Below are positions 24,667 to 32,996 of a stretch of 64,000 nucleotides of DNA, in pieces (the first letter of the stretch is position 1; each line of letters opens with the position of its first letter). The DNA is from Urinicoccus timonensis (GTDB taxonomy: Bacteria > Bacillota > Clostridia > Tissierellales > Peptoniphilaceae), in assembly GCF_900232945.1 (NCBI RefSeq), contig NZ_OCTU01000001.1:263054-327053 (forward strand), given 5' to 3'. The translations under genes were made by a program, and so were the position numbers. A model generated the notes under the pieces. The model was not told the origin of the DNA. It was given only the letters and a program-made list of their open reading frames with translations, and did not search any database.

Positions 24667-25454
24667 AATACTTTCTCCCAACGCTTTTGAAAAAGACCAC
24701 CTAGGCCCTGCGAAGCCATGAGAATGATTGTAATCGCCAGTCCCGGCGGAAGTAAGAGCCAGGGGCTGCCCATAAAATACTGCTTGGCGTCATATAAAAT
24801 TGTCCCAAGCTCTGCTTGAGGTGGTTGAACACCAATCCCTAAAAAAGACAGTCCTGAAATGCTTAGAACAATTCTTCCTACGTCTGTAATAAAGAGTGAG
24901 GTTAGGGCAATCATTAAGTTTGGGAGAATGTGTCGAAGTAGGGTCTGCATCTTGCCACATCCTCTTTGATAGGCGAGTTGAATGTATTCTTGCCTGCGGA
25001 TATCAATTACAAGCCCTCGTATATAGCGAATGTATTTTCCACTCCAGCTTAGGACAAAGGACAGAATGACTGTCCAGACAGAATTAGCAAACAATCCAAC
25101 AAAGACCAGGGCTAAAAGAATCGAAGGTAGACAGTACAGGATATCTGCAAAAGTTAAAATAGTCTTACTGACCAACCCCAGCTCCATGCCTGCCAGTCCC
25201 CCAAGTAAGAGACTAAGGCAGCAAACACAAACTAGGCATAGGATCGCCAGGCCTATAGAATAAAAAGAACCAATCATTATTCGACTATAAAGATCACGTC
25301 CCAGGTAGTCTGTCCCAAAAAAATGATCCATGCTGGGCTTCACTAAAACAGATTCCGGATTCACGGTATATGGGTCTTTTACATTTAAATAGAGAAAAGC
25401 TAGTAATAAAATTCCAAAAAAAATGAATACTTTAGTCTTATTGGACAAGGGCAT
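24663..25454 (-). CDS. Opp/Nik-type ABC transporter permease (C-like)
   Basis: A 263-residue membrane permease. An N-terminal helix is followed by the typical short OppC-like segment FFGTDYLGRDLYSRIMIG (about 45-62). Five further helices and a BPD permease loop with the EAA-like region (about 160-190) follow. The ATG at 25454 lies next to AAAGGAGG; the longer frame lacks a sensible start. It overlaps the B-type permease gene by 17 bp and the ATPase gene by 4 bp, so the whole operon is tightly coupled. Confidence 0.88.
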   Translation of the reverse strand: MPLSNKTKVFIFFGILLLAFLYLNVKDPYTVNPESVLVKPSMDHFFGTDYLGRDLYSRIMIGSFYSIGLAILCLVCVCCLSLLLGGLAGMELGLVSKTILTFADILYCLPSILLALVFVGLFANSVWTVILSFVLSWSGKYIRYIRGLVIDIRRQEYIQLAYQRGCGKMQTLLRHILPNLMIALTSLFITDVGRIVLSISGLSFLGIGVQPPQAELGTILYDAKQYFMGSPWLLLPPGLAITIILMASQGLGGLFQKRWEKVL

Positions 25455-26385
25455 CTTCCTCCTTTTCGGGCTGGCCATTTAACCGAATAAGGATTAAATC
25501 GGTTAAGAAATAGACTAGGAATGTAACAAAAGATGTTAAAAGTCCAGCTGCTAATACTAAAGGATAGTCTCTGGCATAGATGGCATCCAGTAAAAGCTTG
25601 CCAAGACCGGAGATACTAAAAATTTGCTCAATTAAATAAGTTCCCCCTAAAAGTCCTAAAAATATATAACCTATGATGGTCACGAGAGGGATAGACAGGT
25701 CTACTAAAACATAATATAGGCGGTATCTTCTCTTAATTTTTCGATACTTGGCAATTTGATGGCACTCTTTTTTCCGAAGGTCTTGGACCAGCTCTGCTAT
25801 TAGCTTACTTGCCAAGGCAGTGGCTGGAATGACATTGGCCATAATGGGAAGAACGAGATGCTTTAGGCTTCCACTTCCGACAAAAGGAAGCAGCTGTAAC
25901 TTAAAGCCAAAAAAATAAATTAAAAGAAGGGCTAACCAATAAATGGGCAGGGATAAAAGTATGGTCAAAAGGATAAGCATTGGTCGGTATATATGCTTTT
26001 TTGGTAAGTAACCCACAAAAAAACCTAGGAAGAGGGACAGAGGCAAAGAAATGATAAATCCGATAACGACCTCAAGTCCCGTAACCCGCAATCGCTCTAC
26101 AAGAATTTTTGCAACAGAATCTCCTGTGGAAAAAGACTGCCCTAGGTTGCCAGACAGCACTTTCATAAGCCATCGACCATAATCTATAAAAAAATTATCC
26201 GAAAGCCCTAATTGTGCCTGGGCCTGTTTAAGGGTCTCTGTTGTAATTAAACTATTGCTTCTTCGTAAATATGCCAATGCCGGGTTCCCCGGGGAAAGGT
26301 ATAAAAGAAGATAGAGAAGAACAGAACAGAGAAACAAGTTTAATAAAAACTTAAGACAGGCCCGGGCGTAAGGGTGTTTTTTCAT
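25438..26385 (-). CDS. Opp/Nik-type ABC transporter permease (B-like)
   Basis: A 315-residue membrane permease. The first transmembrane helix is followed by SPGNPALAYL (the DppB/NikB-like PG(D/N)P segment, about 32) and LGLSDNFFIDYGRWL. Six helices and the conserved BPD permease loop (about 205-240) then follow. A very basic segment (KECHQIAKYRKIKRRYRLYY) marks the cytoplasmic coupling loop. It pairs with the C-like permease. It starts one base after the substrate-binding protein's stop. Confidence 0.88.
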   Translation of the reverse strand: MKKHPYARACLKFLLNLFLCSVLLYLLLYLSPGNPALAYLRRSNSLITTETLKQAQAQLGLSDNFFIDYGRWLMKVLSGNLGQSFSTGDSVAKILVERLRVTGLEVVIGFIISLPLSLFLGFFVGYLPKKHIYRPMLILLTILLSLPIYWLALLLIYFFGFKLQLLPFVGSGSLKHLVLPIMANVIPATALASKLIAELVQDLRKKECHQIAKYRKIKRRYRLYYVLVDLSIPLVTIIGYIFLGLLGGTYLIEQIFSISGLGKLLLDAIYARDYPLVLAAGLLTSFVTFLVYFLTDLILIRLNGQPEKEEDALVQ

Positions 26386-26386
26386 A

Positions 26387-27973
26387 CTATTTGTTGAGCT
26401 CTACTGAGTTAAAGTCAATAGGTGCATCTGCAAGTCCAGAATAGTCTAAAGACTTAACCTTTTCTCCCGTTGCTAAAGTCGTTCCAATATAATTGATGGG
26501 GAGGCCCAAGGCTTTATCGTGGAGCATCTTAAATATTTTATCCATTTGCTTTTGTTGGTCTTCTTTAGATGCCAAGTTACTAAAGTCTTGGATTAATTTA
26601 CTAAGTTCTGGATCGTTGGCAATAACCCCACTGCCTTCATCTGTATTTTGATACAGGGAGACCAAAAAGTTGTATGGAACTAAACCATCTGTATAGGTTC
26701 TAAAGAAAATTAGGTCATACTTTCCAGTAGTCCATAGGGTGTCATAGTAGCTTTCTTGCTCTTGAACTTGAATGTTGGTATTAACGCCAATTTCTTTCAG
26801 TTGACTTTGAATCAATTCTGCCTTTTTCCGCCAATCTGGGAATTCTGCTGTTTGGATAACCAGGTCAAAAGATAGTTCTTGTCCATCTTTTTCATAAATA
26901 TTGTTTTGGTTAAGTTTGTATCCCTCAGATTCAATAAGTTTTTTTGCTTCATCCGGTTGGTAGGCAAAAGCTTCTTGATTTTTATCGTTGGCAAATTGTA
27001 CCGTAGGTTGGAAGACGCCTAGAAGTTTTTGGTTGGATAATTTATCTTGATCAATGCCTAAGGATATGGCTTGACGTATCTTTTGATCTAGTTTTGAATT
27101 TTTTGGATTAAAGGCTAAAAATTGAGATTCTGTCCCTTTAAAATCATAAATTTTAAACTTGTCTGCCTTTTCAAAGGTATCAAGATCTTCTGGAGTCAAT
27201 CTGCCAAAAAGTCCCCCAATTAAATCTACCTCTCCACTTTGTAGGGCCAAGGCTCTTGAGCTTCCATCGGAAATTGTCTTAAAAATTAACCCATATTTTA
27301 ATGGTTGCTTCTTATTGTAGTTTTCATTGGGAACAAAAGTTGCAGATTCATTAGAAAATTCAGACAATTTGAAGGGACCAGACCCAATGGGTTCTTTAAA
27401 CTTCCCATCGACAGACTTATTTTCCACTGAATTTGGACTCATAACTCTAAGAGGTCTTGTTTGGCAAAGTTCATTTAAAACTTGGTTGGATATTTTGGAA
27501 AAATGTAAACTTACAGTATAGTCATCATCTATGCTGATGTCTGAAAGATTTGCCAACGTTTGTAATTTTGAATCTGGACTTAAAGCCTTAGCTCTTTCTA
27601 TGGTGAATTTAACAGCTTCAGCATTGACAGGACTTCCATCAGAAAAAAGCTTGTCTTTATCTAAATGGAAAGTATAGTTTTTCCCATCTTCACTAATATC
27701 CCAGCTTTCAGCTACTCCCGGATGGAAGTCTCCATCTTTATAGGTTACTAGGGGCTCATAAACAGCTCCATATAGGGCCATACTTGAATCATTAACTGTA
27801 GCATCTAACTTATCTGCATTGCTTTCTTCGGCCAGCCCTATTGTTAAAAAGGGCATTTGACCTTCAGCCTCTTCTCCTGCCGGTTTTGAGTCCTTATCTG
27901 ATGGGTTACAGGCCACAAGGCAAAGAGACAAAAACATACATAAGAGTAAAAGGGATACATTTTTCTTTTTCAT
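26387..27973 (-). CDS. Family 5 solute-binding lipoprotein of an Opp/Nik-type ABC importer
   Basis: A 528-residue lipoprotein with signal peptide and lipobox (LVAC, Cys 22). The SBP_bac_5 fold is followed throughout: YEPLVTYKDGDFHPGVAESW (about 73), FHLDKDKLFSDGSPVNA and the RPLRVMSPNS stretch. GSGPFKLSEF and LDQKIRQAISLGID come next. The RPLRxxSPN and GxGPF segments are those of nickel/metal-chelate binders such as NikA and CntA more than of peptide binders. With the cobalamin riboswitch upstream, cobalt or a cobalt chelate is the best guess (inference). RBS AAGGAG precedes the ATG. Confidence 0.8.
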   Translation of the reverse strand: MKKKNVSLLLLCMFLSLCLVACNPSDKDSKPAGEEAEGQMPFLTIGLAEESNADKLDATVNDSSMALYGAVYEPLVTYKDGDFHPGVAESWDISEDGKNYTFHLDKDKLFSDGSPVNAEAVKFTIERAKALSPDSKLQTLANLSDISIDDDYTVSLHFSKISNQVLNELCQTRPLRVMSPNSVENKSVDGKFKEPIGSGPFKLSEFSNESATFVPNENYNKKQPLKYGLIFKTISDGSSRALALQSGEVDLIGGLFGRLTPEDLDTFEKADKFKIYDFKGTESQFLAFNPKNSKLDQKIRQAISLGIDQDKLSNQKLLGVFQPTVQFANDKNQEAFAYQPDEAKKLIESEGYKLNQNNIYEKDGQELSFDLVIQTAEFPDWRKKAELIQSQLKEIGVNTNIQVQEQESYYDTLWTTGKYDLIFFRTYTDGLVPYNFLVSLYQNTDEGSGVIANDPELSKLIQDFSNLASKEDQQKQMDKIFKMLHDKALGLPINYIGTTLATGEKVKSLDYSGLADAPIDFNSVELNK

Positions 27974-27983
27974 ACTAAACTCC

Positions 27984-28661
27984 TTACTTTATTTTTCGTG
28001 CCTTAATCATAAAGCTGTTAGCAATAGATTGTAAATAATCATCTACACTTAAATGGAAGCGCTGGTATCCACTGACATCTATATGAGGACCTGTGTGTTC
28101 CCGAATAAGCTCCACTTGAAAGCCGTGGTCTAAAAAGCAGTCCACCACTTGGGTCAGGGTATGGTTTTGCATTTTTACCGCCCCATACTTGTCAATTTCC
28201 TGTTTCATATAGGCCAAGCTTGGATTTTTAGATTGATCTGTAAAGCTTGTATAGTAAACACCTCCATCCAACAATAAATCGTGAATTTTTGAAATATGGT
28301 CGTTTAAGTCTTCAATTAAATACAAAACAGATGTACTAATAGCTGTGTGAAAAGTTTCCGTCAGGTTGGCAATATTGTCCTCGATATAAAAGGTAATTGG
28401 ATAGTCTTGGCTGTTTTCTTTCGCTGCTGCAATGGATTGTCTGGCCAAGTCTACACCTACTGCTTTTTCATAGGGGTAGCGGTCATAGAGTTTTCGAAGA
28501 AGAACTCCCCGGTTGCAACCAAAATCTAAAATCTTTCTGCCTAAAATATCCTTGGGGTCCAGTAAATCAATGGTGGCGGGCCAGGCGTATTCATGGTCTT
28601 TTTCCATAGACAGGTCTCCCCCATCTTCTTCTGACCACCAGGTTTCATAACTTGTGTCCAT
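27984..28661 (-). CDS. Class I SAM-dependent methyltransferase, first gene of the cobalamin-switched operon
   Basis: A 225-residue cytoplasmic methyltransferase. Motif I is KILDFGCNRG (about 40-49), followed by the acidic strand-2 end AVGVDLARQS (about 66) and a C-terminal substrate region rich in aromatic and His residues. It is not a recognised cobalamin-pathway methyltransferase (CbiE/T/L type). GGAGGC lies before the ATG. The gene is first after the riboswitch and terminator, and 10 bp ahead of the substrate-binding lipoprotein. It may modify a chelator or the transported ligand; the function is unknown. Confidence 0.75.
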   Translation of the reverse strand: MDTSYETWWSEEDGGDLSMEKDHEYAWPATIDLLDPKDILGRKILDFGCNRGVLLRKLYDRYPYEKAVGVDLARQSIAAAKENSQDYPITFYIEDNIANLTETFHTAISTSVLYLIEDLNDHISKIHDLLLDGGVYYTSFTDQSKNPSLAYMKQEIDKYGAVKMQNHTLTQVVDCFLDHGFQVELIREHTGPHIDVSGYQRFHLSVDDYLQSIANSFMIKARKIK

Positions 28662-28718
28662 AAAAGCCTCCTTTTTTCTTAATTATTTCTTTAGACAAAG
28701 AACAACTGAACAGACCCA

Positions 28719-28745
28719 TAAAAAAATCCCACCAATGGTGGGATT
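28719..28745 (-). terminator. Riboswitch expression-platform terminator
   Basis: AATCCCACC and GGTGGGATT (28725-28745) form a nine-pair stem. On the minus strand it is followed by seven T. It sits between the cobalamin aptamer and the methyltransferase start. An alternative hairpin (CTAGTT/AACTAG, about 28747-28769) lies just upstream. Confidence 0.85.
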
Positions 28746-28769
28746 GACTAGTTCATGACACGTAAACTA

Positions 28770-28912
28770 GCTGGTTTAAGGTATTCTGACTACAAGCTTA
28801 AGCTTTTCACAGTGGCGGCACCGTACAGGATTCGAACCTGTTTCCCCTCCCGAATAATCGGATCTATTTAGTTACAGTTTGTATAGCATATGAAAATTTT
28901 TCCGTAAAGGGA
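28770..28912 (-). ncRNA. Cobalamin riboswitch
   Basis: Read on the minus strand, the leader contains GGGGAAACAGG, a loop with TTCGAATCC, CTGTACGG, then GCCGCCACTGTGA and, after a short stem (AAGCTTAAGCTT), GTAGTCAGAATACC at 28793-28780. These match the conserved blocks of cobalamin aptamers: GGGAA, the GGTnnAATCC stem, the GCCACTG junction and the B12 box. The stem at AAGCTT is short, as in compact variants. It is followed by an intrinsic terminator, so binding of cobalamin should switch the methyltransferase-ABC operon off. The 5' limit is approximate. Confidence 0.85.
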
Positions 28913-28919
28913 TGTCTAG

Positions 28920-28950
28920 GTTAAATTTTCATTCGATTAATTGCTGTCAA
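28920..28950 (-). promoter_or_regulatory. Promoter of the cobalamin-switched operon
   Basis: A perfect TTGACA (28950-28945 on the minus strand) with an AT-rich but non-consensus -10 (around AAATTT, 28928-28921) 16-17 bp downstream. Confidence 0.45.
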
Positions 28951-28965
28951 ATACCTACATATAAA

Positions 28966-28997
28966 GGAAAAAGACCAGTCTATAACTGGTCTTTTTC
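28966..28997. terminator. Terminator of the eut operon
   Basis: GAAAAAGACCAGT (28967-28979) pairs with ACTGGTCTTTTTC (28985-28997), directly after the eutG stop. Confidence 0.9.
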
Positions 28998-30158
28998 TTA
29001 TGCATAAGCATTGATATAAATTTTTATAACGTCTTCCATGGTGACTTTTACTGGGTTACCTGGTGTACAACCATCATTTAGGGCTGCTACAACTAGGCTG
29101 GAAAGTTCTTTTCTAAAGCTTTCCTTGTCCACTCCAGCTTGAGAGATGGTTTTGGGGATTCCCATTTCTTCATTGTATTGTTCAATAGTGGAAATAAGCC
29201 CCCTAACCTTGTCTTGGTCACTACCTTCCATGTAGCCAAAAAGTTCTGCAATTTCTGCATACTTGCGAATGACTTCTGGATCTTCTGTTGCAAAGCCGGA
29301 GAACCCTGCATTAAATTTAATAACATAGGGAAGAAGCAGGGCGTTGCAACGTCCATGGGCCAGGTGGAAGTGGGCTCCAAGAGAATGGGCCATTCCATGG
29401 TTGAGACCCAAGGAGGACTTTTCAAAAGCCAAGCCTCCAAGGCAAGATGCCAGGTGCATCTTTTCTCGATTCAAGTCCTGGGAAACATCATGGTACATTT
29501 TCTTCAGGTGGTCCCGGACTAAAATAATGGATTCTCGAGCCATGGCCCGGCTAAAGGGTGTTCCTTTAGGGGACACATAGGCCTCCATGGCATGGGTTAA
29601 AACATCCATCCCCGAGTCTGCAATGACTTTTTGGGGAAGTGTTTTTGTAAAGTCTGGGTCTAAAATAGCATAGTCTGGTATCATGCTATCGTCCATTAGG
29701 GGAATCTTACGGTTGTTTTCCCGGTCTGTAATAACGGAATAACAAGTAACTTCAGATCCTGTTCCTGATGTTGTGGGAATGGCAATCAGAGTTTTCTTTT
29801 CTAAATTCCCATCTCCCAAAATTTTTTCTTGCATTTTTAAGTCAAAATAAACCATGGCTTTAGCGGAATCAATTGAGGACCCTCCCCCTAGGGCAATGAG
29901 GGTATCTGGCTTATAGTCAATGACTTGAGCCATCCCTTCCATTACAATGTCTAGACTGGGGTCCGGCAAAACCTTGTCAAAAATTTGAAAGGGTATCTTT
30001 CTTCTTTCCAAGGCTTTTTCAATGGGCCTGGTTAGGCCAAATTTTACCATGGACGTGTCGGTAACCAGAATAACTTTTTTCATATCAATGGTATCTAATT
30101 GTTCGATGGCGTCTTGTCCAAATAAAATTTTTGTTTCAATATCAAAAAGTTGATTCAT
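28998..30158 (-). CDS. eutG: EutG-type iron-containing alcohol dehydrogenase
   Basis: A 386-residue group III (Fe-dependent) alcohol dehydrogenase that reduces acetaldehyde to ethanol and recycles NADH inside the ethanolamine microcompartment. Visible are the NAD-binding GGGSSIDSAKA (about 93-103), PTTSGTGSEVT (about 137-147) and the metal-binding run HAMEAY ... GLNHGMAHSLGAHFHLAHGRCNA region, with three His ligands (about 195-275). AAGGTGAG precedes the ATG. It is the last gene of the locus, 9 bp after eutQ, and ends at a strong terminator. Confidence 0.92.
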   Translation of the reverse strand: MNQLFDIETKILFGQDAIEQLDTIDMKKVILVTDTSMVKFGLTRPIEKALERRKIPFQIFDKVLPDPSLDIVMEGMAQVIDYKPDTLIALGGGSSIDSAKAMVYFDLKMQEKILGDGNLEKKTLIAIPTTSGTGSEVTCYSVITDRENNRKIPLMDDSMIPDYAILDPDFTKTLPQKVIADSGMDVLTHAMEAYVSPKGTPFSRAMARESIILVRDHLKKMYHDVSQDLNREKMHLASCLGGLAFEKSSLGLNHGMAHSLGAHFHLAHGRCNALLLPYVIKFNAGFSGFATEDPEVIRKYAEIAELFGYMEGSDQDKVRGLISTIEQYNEEMGIPKTISQAGVDKESFRKELSSLVVAALNDGCTPGNPVKVTMEDVIKIYINAYA

Positions 30159-30167
30159 ATACTCACC

Positions 30168-30620
30168 TTATTGCCAATCTGCTGGATAGGTTACATAAAC
30201 GAAACGTACCTTTTCACCTTCTGGGCAATTAAAGACAATGTTGGATCCCTTGGGAATAAACAAGGTGTCTCCTGCACTACCCCGAATGGTTCCTTGGTCG
30301 GATTGAATTTCTAGGGTTCCATCTAAAATAATGTCGAATTCATCATAGGAAAGGTTCCATTTAAAAGGCTTGCCATTGATGATTTCCATATATCCAGCAC
30401 CCATATTTGGGCTTTCTTTTAAGTCTACTACATCTTTTAAATTGACTTGGTCTGTTGGGTTGCCAGTATCAAACCTTTCACAGTTGACCGTCTTGCCCTT
30501 TACAGAGATCAAGCCATTGTTTAATTTAACCCGTTCCATTTCAGAAGAGCTGCCACCAGCTAATTCTTCTTCAATTAATTGACGGATTAATTTTTCCAAT
30601 TGGTCTCTTTCTAGGCTCAT
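30168..30620 (-). CDS. eutQ: Ethanolamine utilization protein EutQ (cupin)
   Basis: A 150-residue protein. The cupin domain (about 60-150) contains the strands MEIINGKPFKWNLSYDEFDIILDG and SAGDTLFIPKGSNIVF. EutQ proteins have been reported to have acetate kinase activity; the first His-rich metal motif of classical cupins is degenerate, as usual for EutQ. Residues 1-20 form a predicted amphipathic helix (LEKLIRQLIEEEL) that resembles a microcompartment encapsulation peptide, followed by a Gly/Ser linker. It lies 5 bp after eutH. Confidence 0.9.
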   Translation of the reverse strand: MSLERDQLEKLIRQLIEEELAGGSSSEMERVKLNNGLISVKGKTVNCERFDTGNPTDQVNLKDVVDLKESPNMGAGYMEIINGKPFKWNLSYDEFDIILDGTLEIQSDQGTIRGSAGDTLFIPKGSNIVFNCPEGEKVRFVYVTYPADWQ

Positions 30621-30625
30621 AGTAC

Positions 30626-31714
30626 TTAACCTTCTATCTTTTCACGTTTTAAGATAAACATAGCCATTAAGATCCCGGTAATCCCACCAACTAATTTACC
30701 AACAATCATTGGTGCGATCATGCTGGTTTCGTTAACACCAGCAACAAATCCTAAGTGGTCTCCAAAAACAAAGGCCGCACTTACGCAGAAGGCTACGTTA
30801 ATAACTTTTCCACGAACGTCCATGTCTTTCATCATACCGAACATGGGGATATTGTTAGCTAGGGTTGCAATTAAGCCTGCAGCTGCTACTTCATTCATAC
30901 CTAATTTTTCCCCAACCTTCATAAGAGGTTTGCTGAAGAATTTGGTAATGAAGAAAACAAGTACATAGGCACCAGCTAAAACGATGGCGATGTTTCCTAC
31001 AGTTGAGAAACCTTCTTCTAAAGAGCCCATGCCTGGAATAATTACTAGGCCTGTTAGGGTTTCTACGATACCAGCAGCTAGGCCGACGGTAATTACTGCT
31101 GTTACTAATTTTCCAAACCAGTCAAAAATCTTAATCATGGTTTCTGGAGCAAATAAAAGTCCAATTGCCAAGATAATTGAGAAGATAATGATTGGAATTA
31201 AGTTTTTAATAACCATCATGGGTTCAAATCCAGCAACAAGTCCACCAACTAAACATCCGATAGGAATGGTAACCATACCAGCTAGGATACCCTTAGCTAG
31301 GTAGGGATGGTCTTCTTTACTGATAATTCCCAATGCAACGGGAATGGAGAATACGATGGTTGGTCCCATCATAGATCCGATAATAACACCGGAAAATTGA
31401 GCTGCTTCTGGGGTTTCTGCCAATACTTGTGCTAGTGGGTAGCCCCCCATGTCTAGAGCAAGTAAGGATGTTGCAAAAACAGATGGGTCTGCTCCTAAAG
31501 CTTTAAATACTGGTCCAACGATGGGTAAAAGTACATCGGCTAAAACAGGTGCCAAGGCAATAATCCCTACCATGGACAGGGCCAAAGACCCCATAGCAAT
31601 AATTCCTTCTTCAAATTGTTCACCAATTTTAAATTTATTTCCAAAGATACGGTCTAAGGCTCCCAGTACCATGAAAAAAGTCATAATATAGATAATAATC
31701 TCATTTATACCCAT
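30626..31714 (-). CDS. eutH: Ethanolamine permease EutH
   Basis: A 362-residue membrane transporter with about ten helices, clearly EutH: start MGINEIIIYIMTFF, the internal ALDMGGYPLAQ and GSMMGPTIVFSIPVALG segments, and GMMKDMDVRGKVINVAF near the C-terminus. EutH facilitates ethanolamine uptake when the amine is scarce or protonated. AGGAGG precedes the ATG. Its place near the end of the operon follows clostridial eut loci. Confidence 0.95.
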   Translation of the reverse strand: MGINEIIIYIMTFFMVLGALDRIFGNKFKIGEQFEEGIIAMGSLALSMVGIIALAPVLADVLLPIVGPVFKALGADPSVFATSLLALDMGGYPLAQVLAETPEAAQFSGVIIGSMMGPTIVFSIPVALGIISKEDHPYLAKGILAGMVTIPIGCLVGGLVAGFEPMMVIKNLIPIIIFSIILAIGLLFAPETMIKIFDWFGKLVTAVITVGLAAGIVETLTGLVIIPGMGSLEEGFSTVGNIAIVLAGAYVLVFFITKFFSKPLMKVGEKLGMNEVAAAGLIATLANNIPMFGMMKDMDVRGKVINVAFCVSAAFVFGDHLGFVAGVNETSMIAPMIVGKLVGGITGILMAMFILKREKIEG

Positions 31715-31723
31715 ATTTTCCTC

Positions 31724-32068
31724 CTAAGCTTTTTCTTTTAATATTCTTAAAACAACCCGGGCTATGGCTTGAACTTGATCTTCTCGTACAATGCCAAATT
31801 CCTTCCGGATGAGTTGTTTTACTTGGTGGTCTAGTGGAAGACTGGAATCAACCTTTCTGTCTTGACCAGAATCGGATGCAAGAACTGGACTCTTTTCTTC
31901 CTTTTGTTGACGATTAAAACTTGCATCTGTTGTAATTTGAATTCTATGTTTGCGACAATAGTCTTGTGCTAGGGGGGTAATAATCATGTCGTTGGATTGA
32001 CATAAGACACATCCACTAGCATCAAGGAAGTCTTTAATATTACTTACTGTCACGAGTGTTTTTGACAA
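31724..32068 (-). CDS. Small conserved Eut-locus protein with TPLAxDYC segment
   Basis: A protein of about 114 residues, of the uncharacterised kind found between eutN and eutH in clostridial eut loci. The first 45 residues carry GCVLCQS (CxxC) and ITPLAQDYCRKHRI. A polar, low-complexity linker follows, and then a C-terminal amphipathic helix (QAIARVVLRILKEKA) like a cargo-encapsulation peptide. The start is ambiguous: GTG at 32077 touches the GGGAGG, so the TTG at 32068 is preferred on spacing. The ITPLAxDxC block also occurs in the 216-aa Eut protein next door. Function unknown. Confidence 0.7.
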   Translation of the reverse strand: MSKTLVTVSNIKDFLDASGCVLCQSNDMIITPLAQDYCRKHRIQITTDASFNRQQKEEKSPVLASDSGQDRKVDSSLPLDHQVKQLIRKEFGIVREDQVQAIARVVLRILKEKA

Positions 32069-32086
32069 CAAGCTCACCTCCCTTTT

Positions 32087-32359
32087 TTATTCATCTTCAT
32101 AAATCTCAAGTGTATCTATAATGCCCACAACTGTGGCATCTGTTGGTGCATGTTGGTTTGCGGCAAACCTTGCCGTAGACCCACCAACGATTAGAACCAT
32201 TTCTCCGGGACCTGCTCCTACAGCATCCACAGCAACAATGGTCTTGTCATGCTCTTTTGTTCTTGGGTTGATTTGGTCAATCACAAGTAGTTTAAAACCT
32301 TCTAGGCCTTCATCTTTCTTGGTTGCCCAAACATTCCCTATGACCTTACCTACTCGCAT
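32087..32359 (-). CDS. eutN: Microcompartment vertex protein EutN (BMC-P)
   Basis: A 90-residue pentameric shell protein that caps the vertices of the Eut microcompartment. It has the EutN/CcmL fold: start MRVGKVIGNVWATKK, VIDQINP, VAVDAVGAGPGEMVLIVGGSTAR and the C-terminal ATVVGIIDTLEI. The ATG overlaps the preceding 216-aa gene by 14 bp, so translation is coupled. Confidence 0.95.
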   Translation of the reverse strand: MRVGKVIGNVWATKKDEGLEGFKLLVIDQINPRTKEHDKTIVAVDAVGAGPGEMVLIVGGSTARFAANQHAPTDATVVGIIDTLEIYEDE

Positions 32360-32996
32360 CCTCTGTCTCGCTTTCTCTTTTTATCTCAATTCTATTTTCC
32401 TTACAAAAATCTACAGCTAGAGGGGTAATGGTGGCCTTCTTAGGCACCACCAAGGTGACACTTTTCCCCTTTAAGTGGCCGATAGACTCTTGACTGATGA
32501 GCTTTTTGTTTAGATAAACAAGCTGGCTTGAGCCCTTGGACTCACAAGACTTGCCTGCCGGAAGGTCTTCCGAATTGAAAACAAATCCCATAGCTTGGAG
32601 ACGGCGACTGTAGTCTTCCCACATGGAAGCCATGGCTTCCGGAACAGGATATTTGGATTGAAAGGTCTTGTGTTCACTGGAAAGGACCATGACCTTTTTT
32701 CCTTTGGCCACTTCTTGGACCAAGTTGCCCACTGTTGAGCGCAGGCCCAAAGCAGTATGGGACAAGTCTTGGATGGATAAATGACCGATCCAAATTTCAT
32801 CATAATCCTGGTTCATTTGCAGGACAGAAGCGAAATGAAAGTCATAATTTGGATACTTTTTTTCTACTTCCTTTTCCTGCTTTTGTGAGAAGTTTAGGCA
32901 TAGGATGGATTTTTCATAGAGCAAGCCTTGGTCTTTTAATTTTTGTAAAATTTTTTTTGTAATTTTTTCAATTAATTGTTCATCCACGACTTTCAC
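32346..32996 (-). CDS. Conserved Eut-locus protein of unknown function (216 aa)
   Basis: A 216-residue protein of the type labelled 'ethanolamine utilization protein, hypothetical' in clostridial and listerial loci. Residues 1-22 form an amphipathic helix (EQLIEKITKKILQKLKDQG) like an encapsulation peptide. A Rossmann-like middle follows (YDEIWIGHLSIQDL, then GKKVMVLSSEHK, the pattern of flavoprotein-like domains). The C-terminus carries ATITPLAVDFCKENRI. The start is uncertain: GTG 32996 or another GTG three codons later, and no strong RBS is seen. It overlaps eutJ by 17 bp and eutN by 14 bp. Confidence 0.7.
   Translation of the reverse strand: MKVVDEQLIEKITKKILQKLKDQGLLYEKSILCLNFSQKQEKEVEKKYPNYDFHFASVLQMNQDYDEIWIGHLSIQDLSHTALGLRSTVGNLVQEVAKGKKVMVLSSEHKTFQSKYPVPEAMASMWEDYSRRLQAMGFVFNSEDLPAGKSCESKGSSQLVYLNKKLISQESIGHLKGKSVTLVVPKKATITPLAVDFCKENRIEIKRESETEDASR

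Noticed and set aside
28800-28850. tRNA-like T-arm (CAGGTTCGAATCCTG on the minus strand) followed by a G-CCA-like end, suggestive of tRNA-Sec
   Set aside because: No matching 5' acceptor strand, anticodon arm or long variable arm was found upstream. The same bases are the conserved core of the cobalamin aptamer, followed by the B12 box and terminator.
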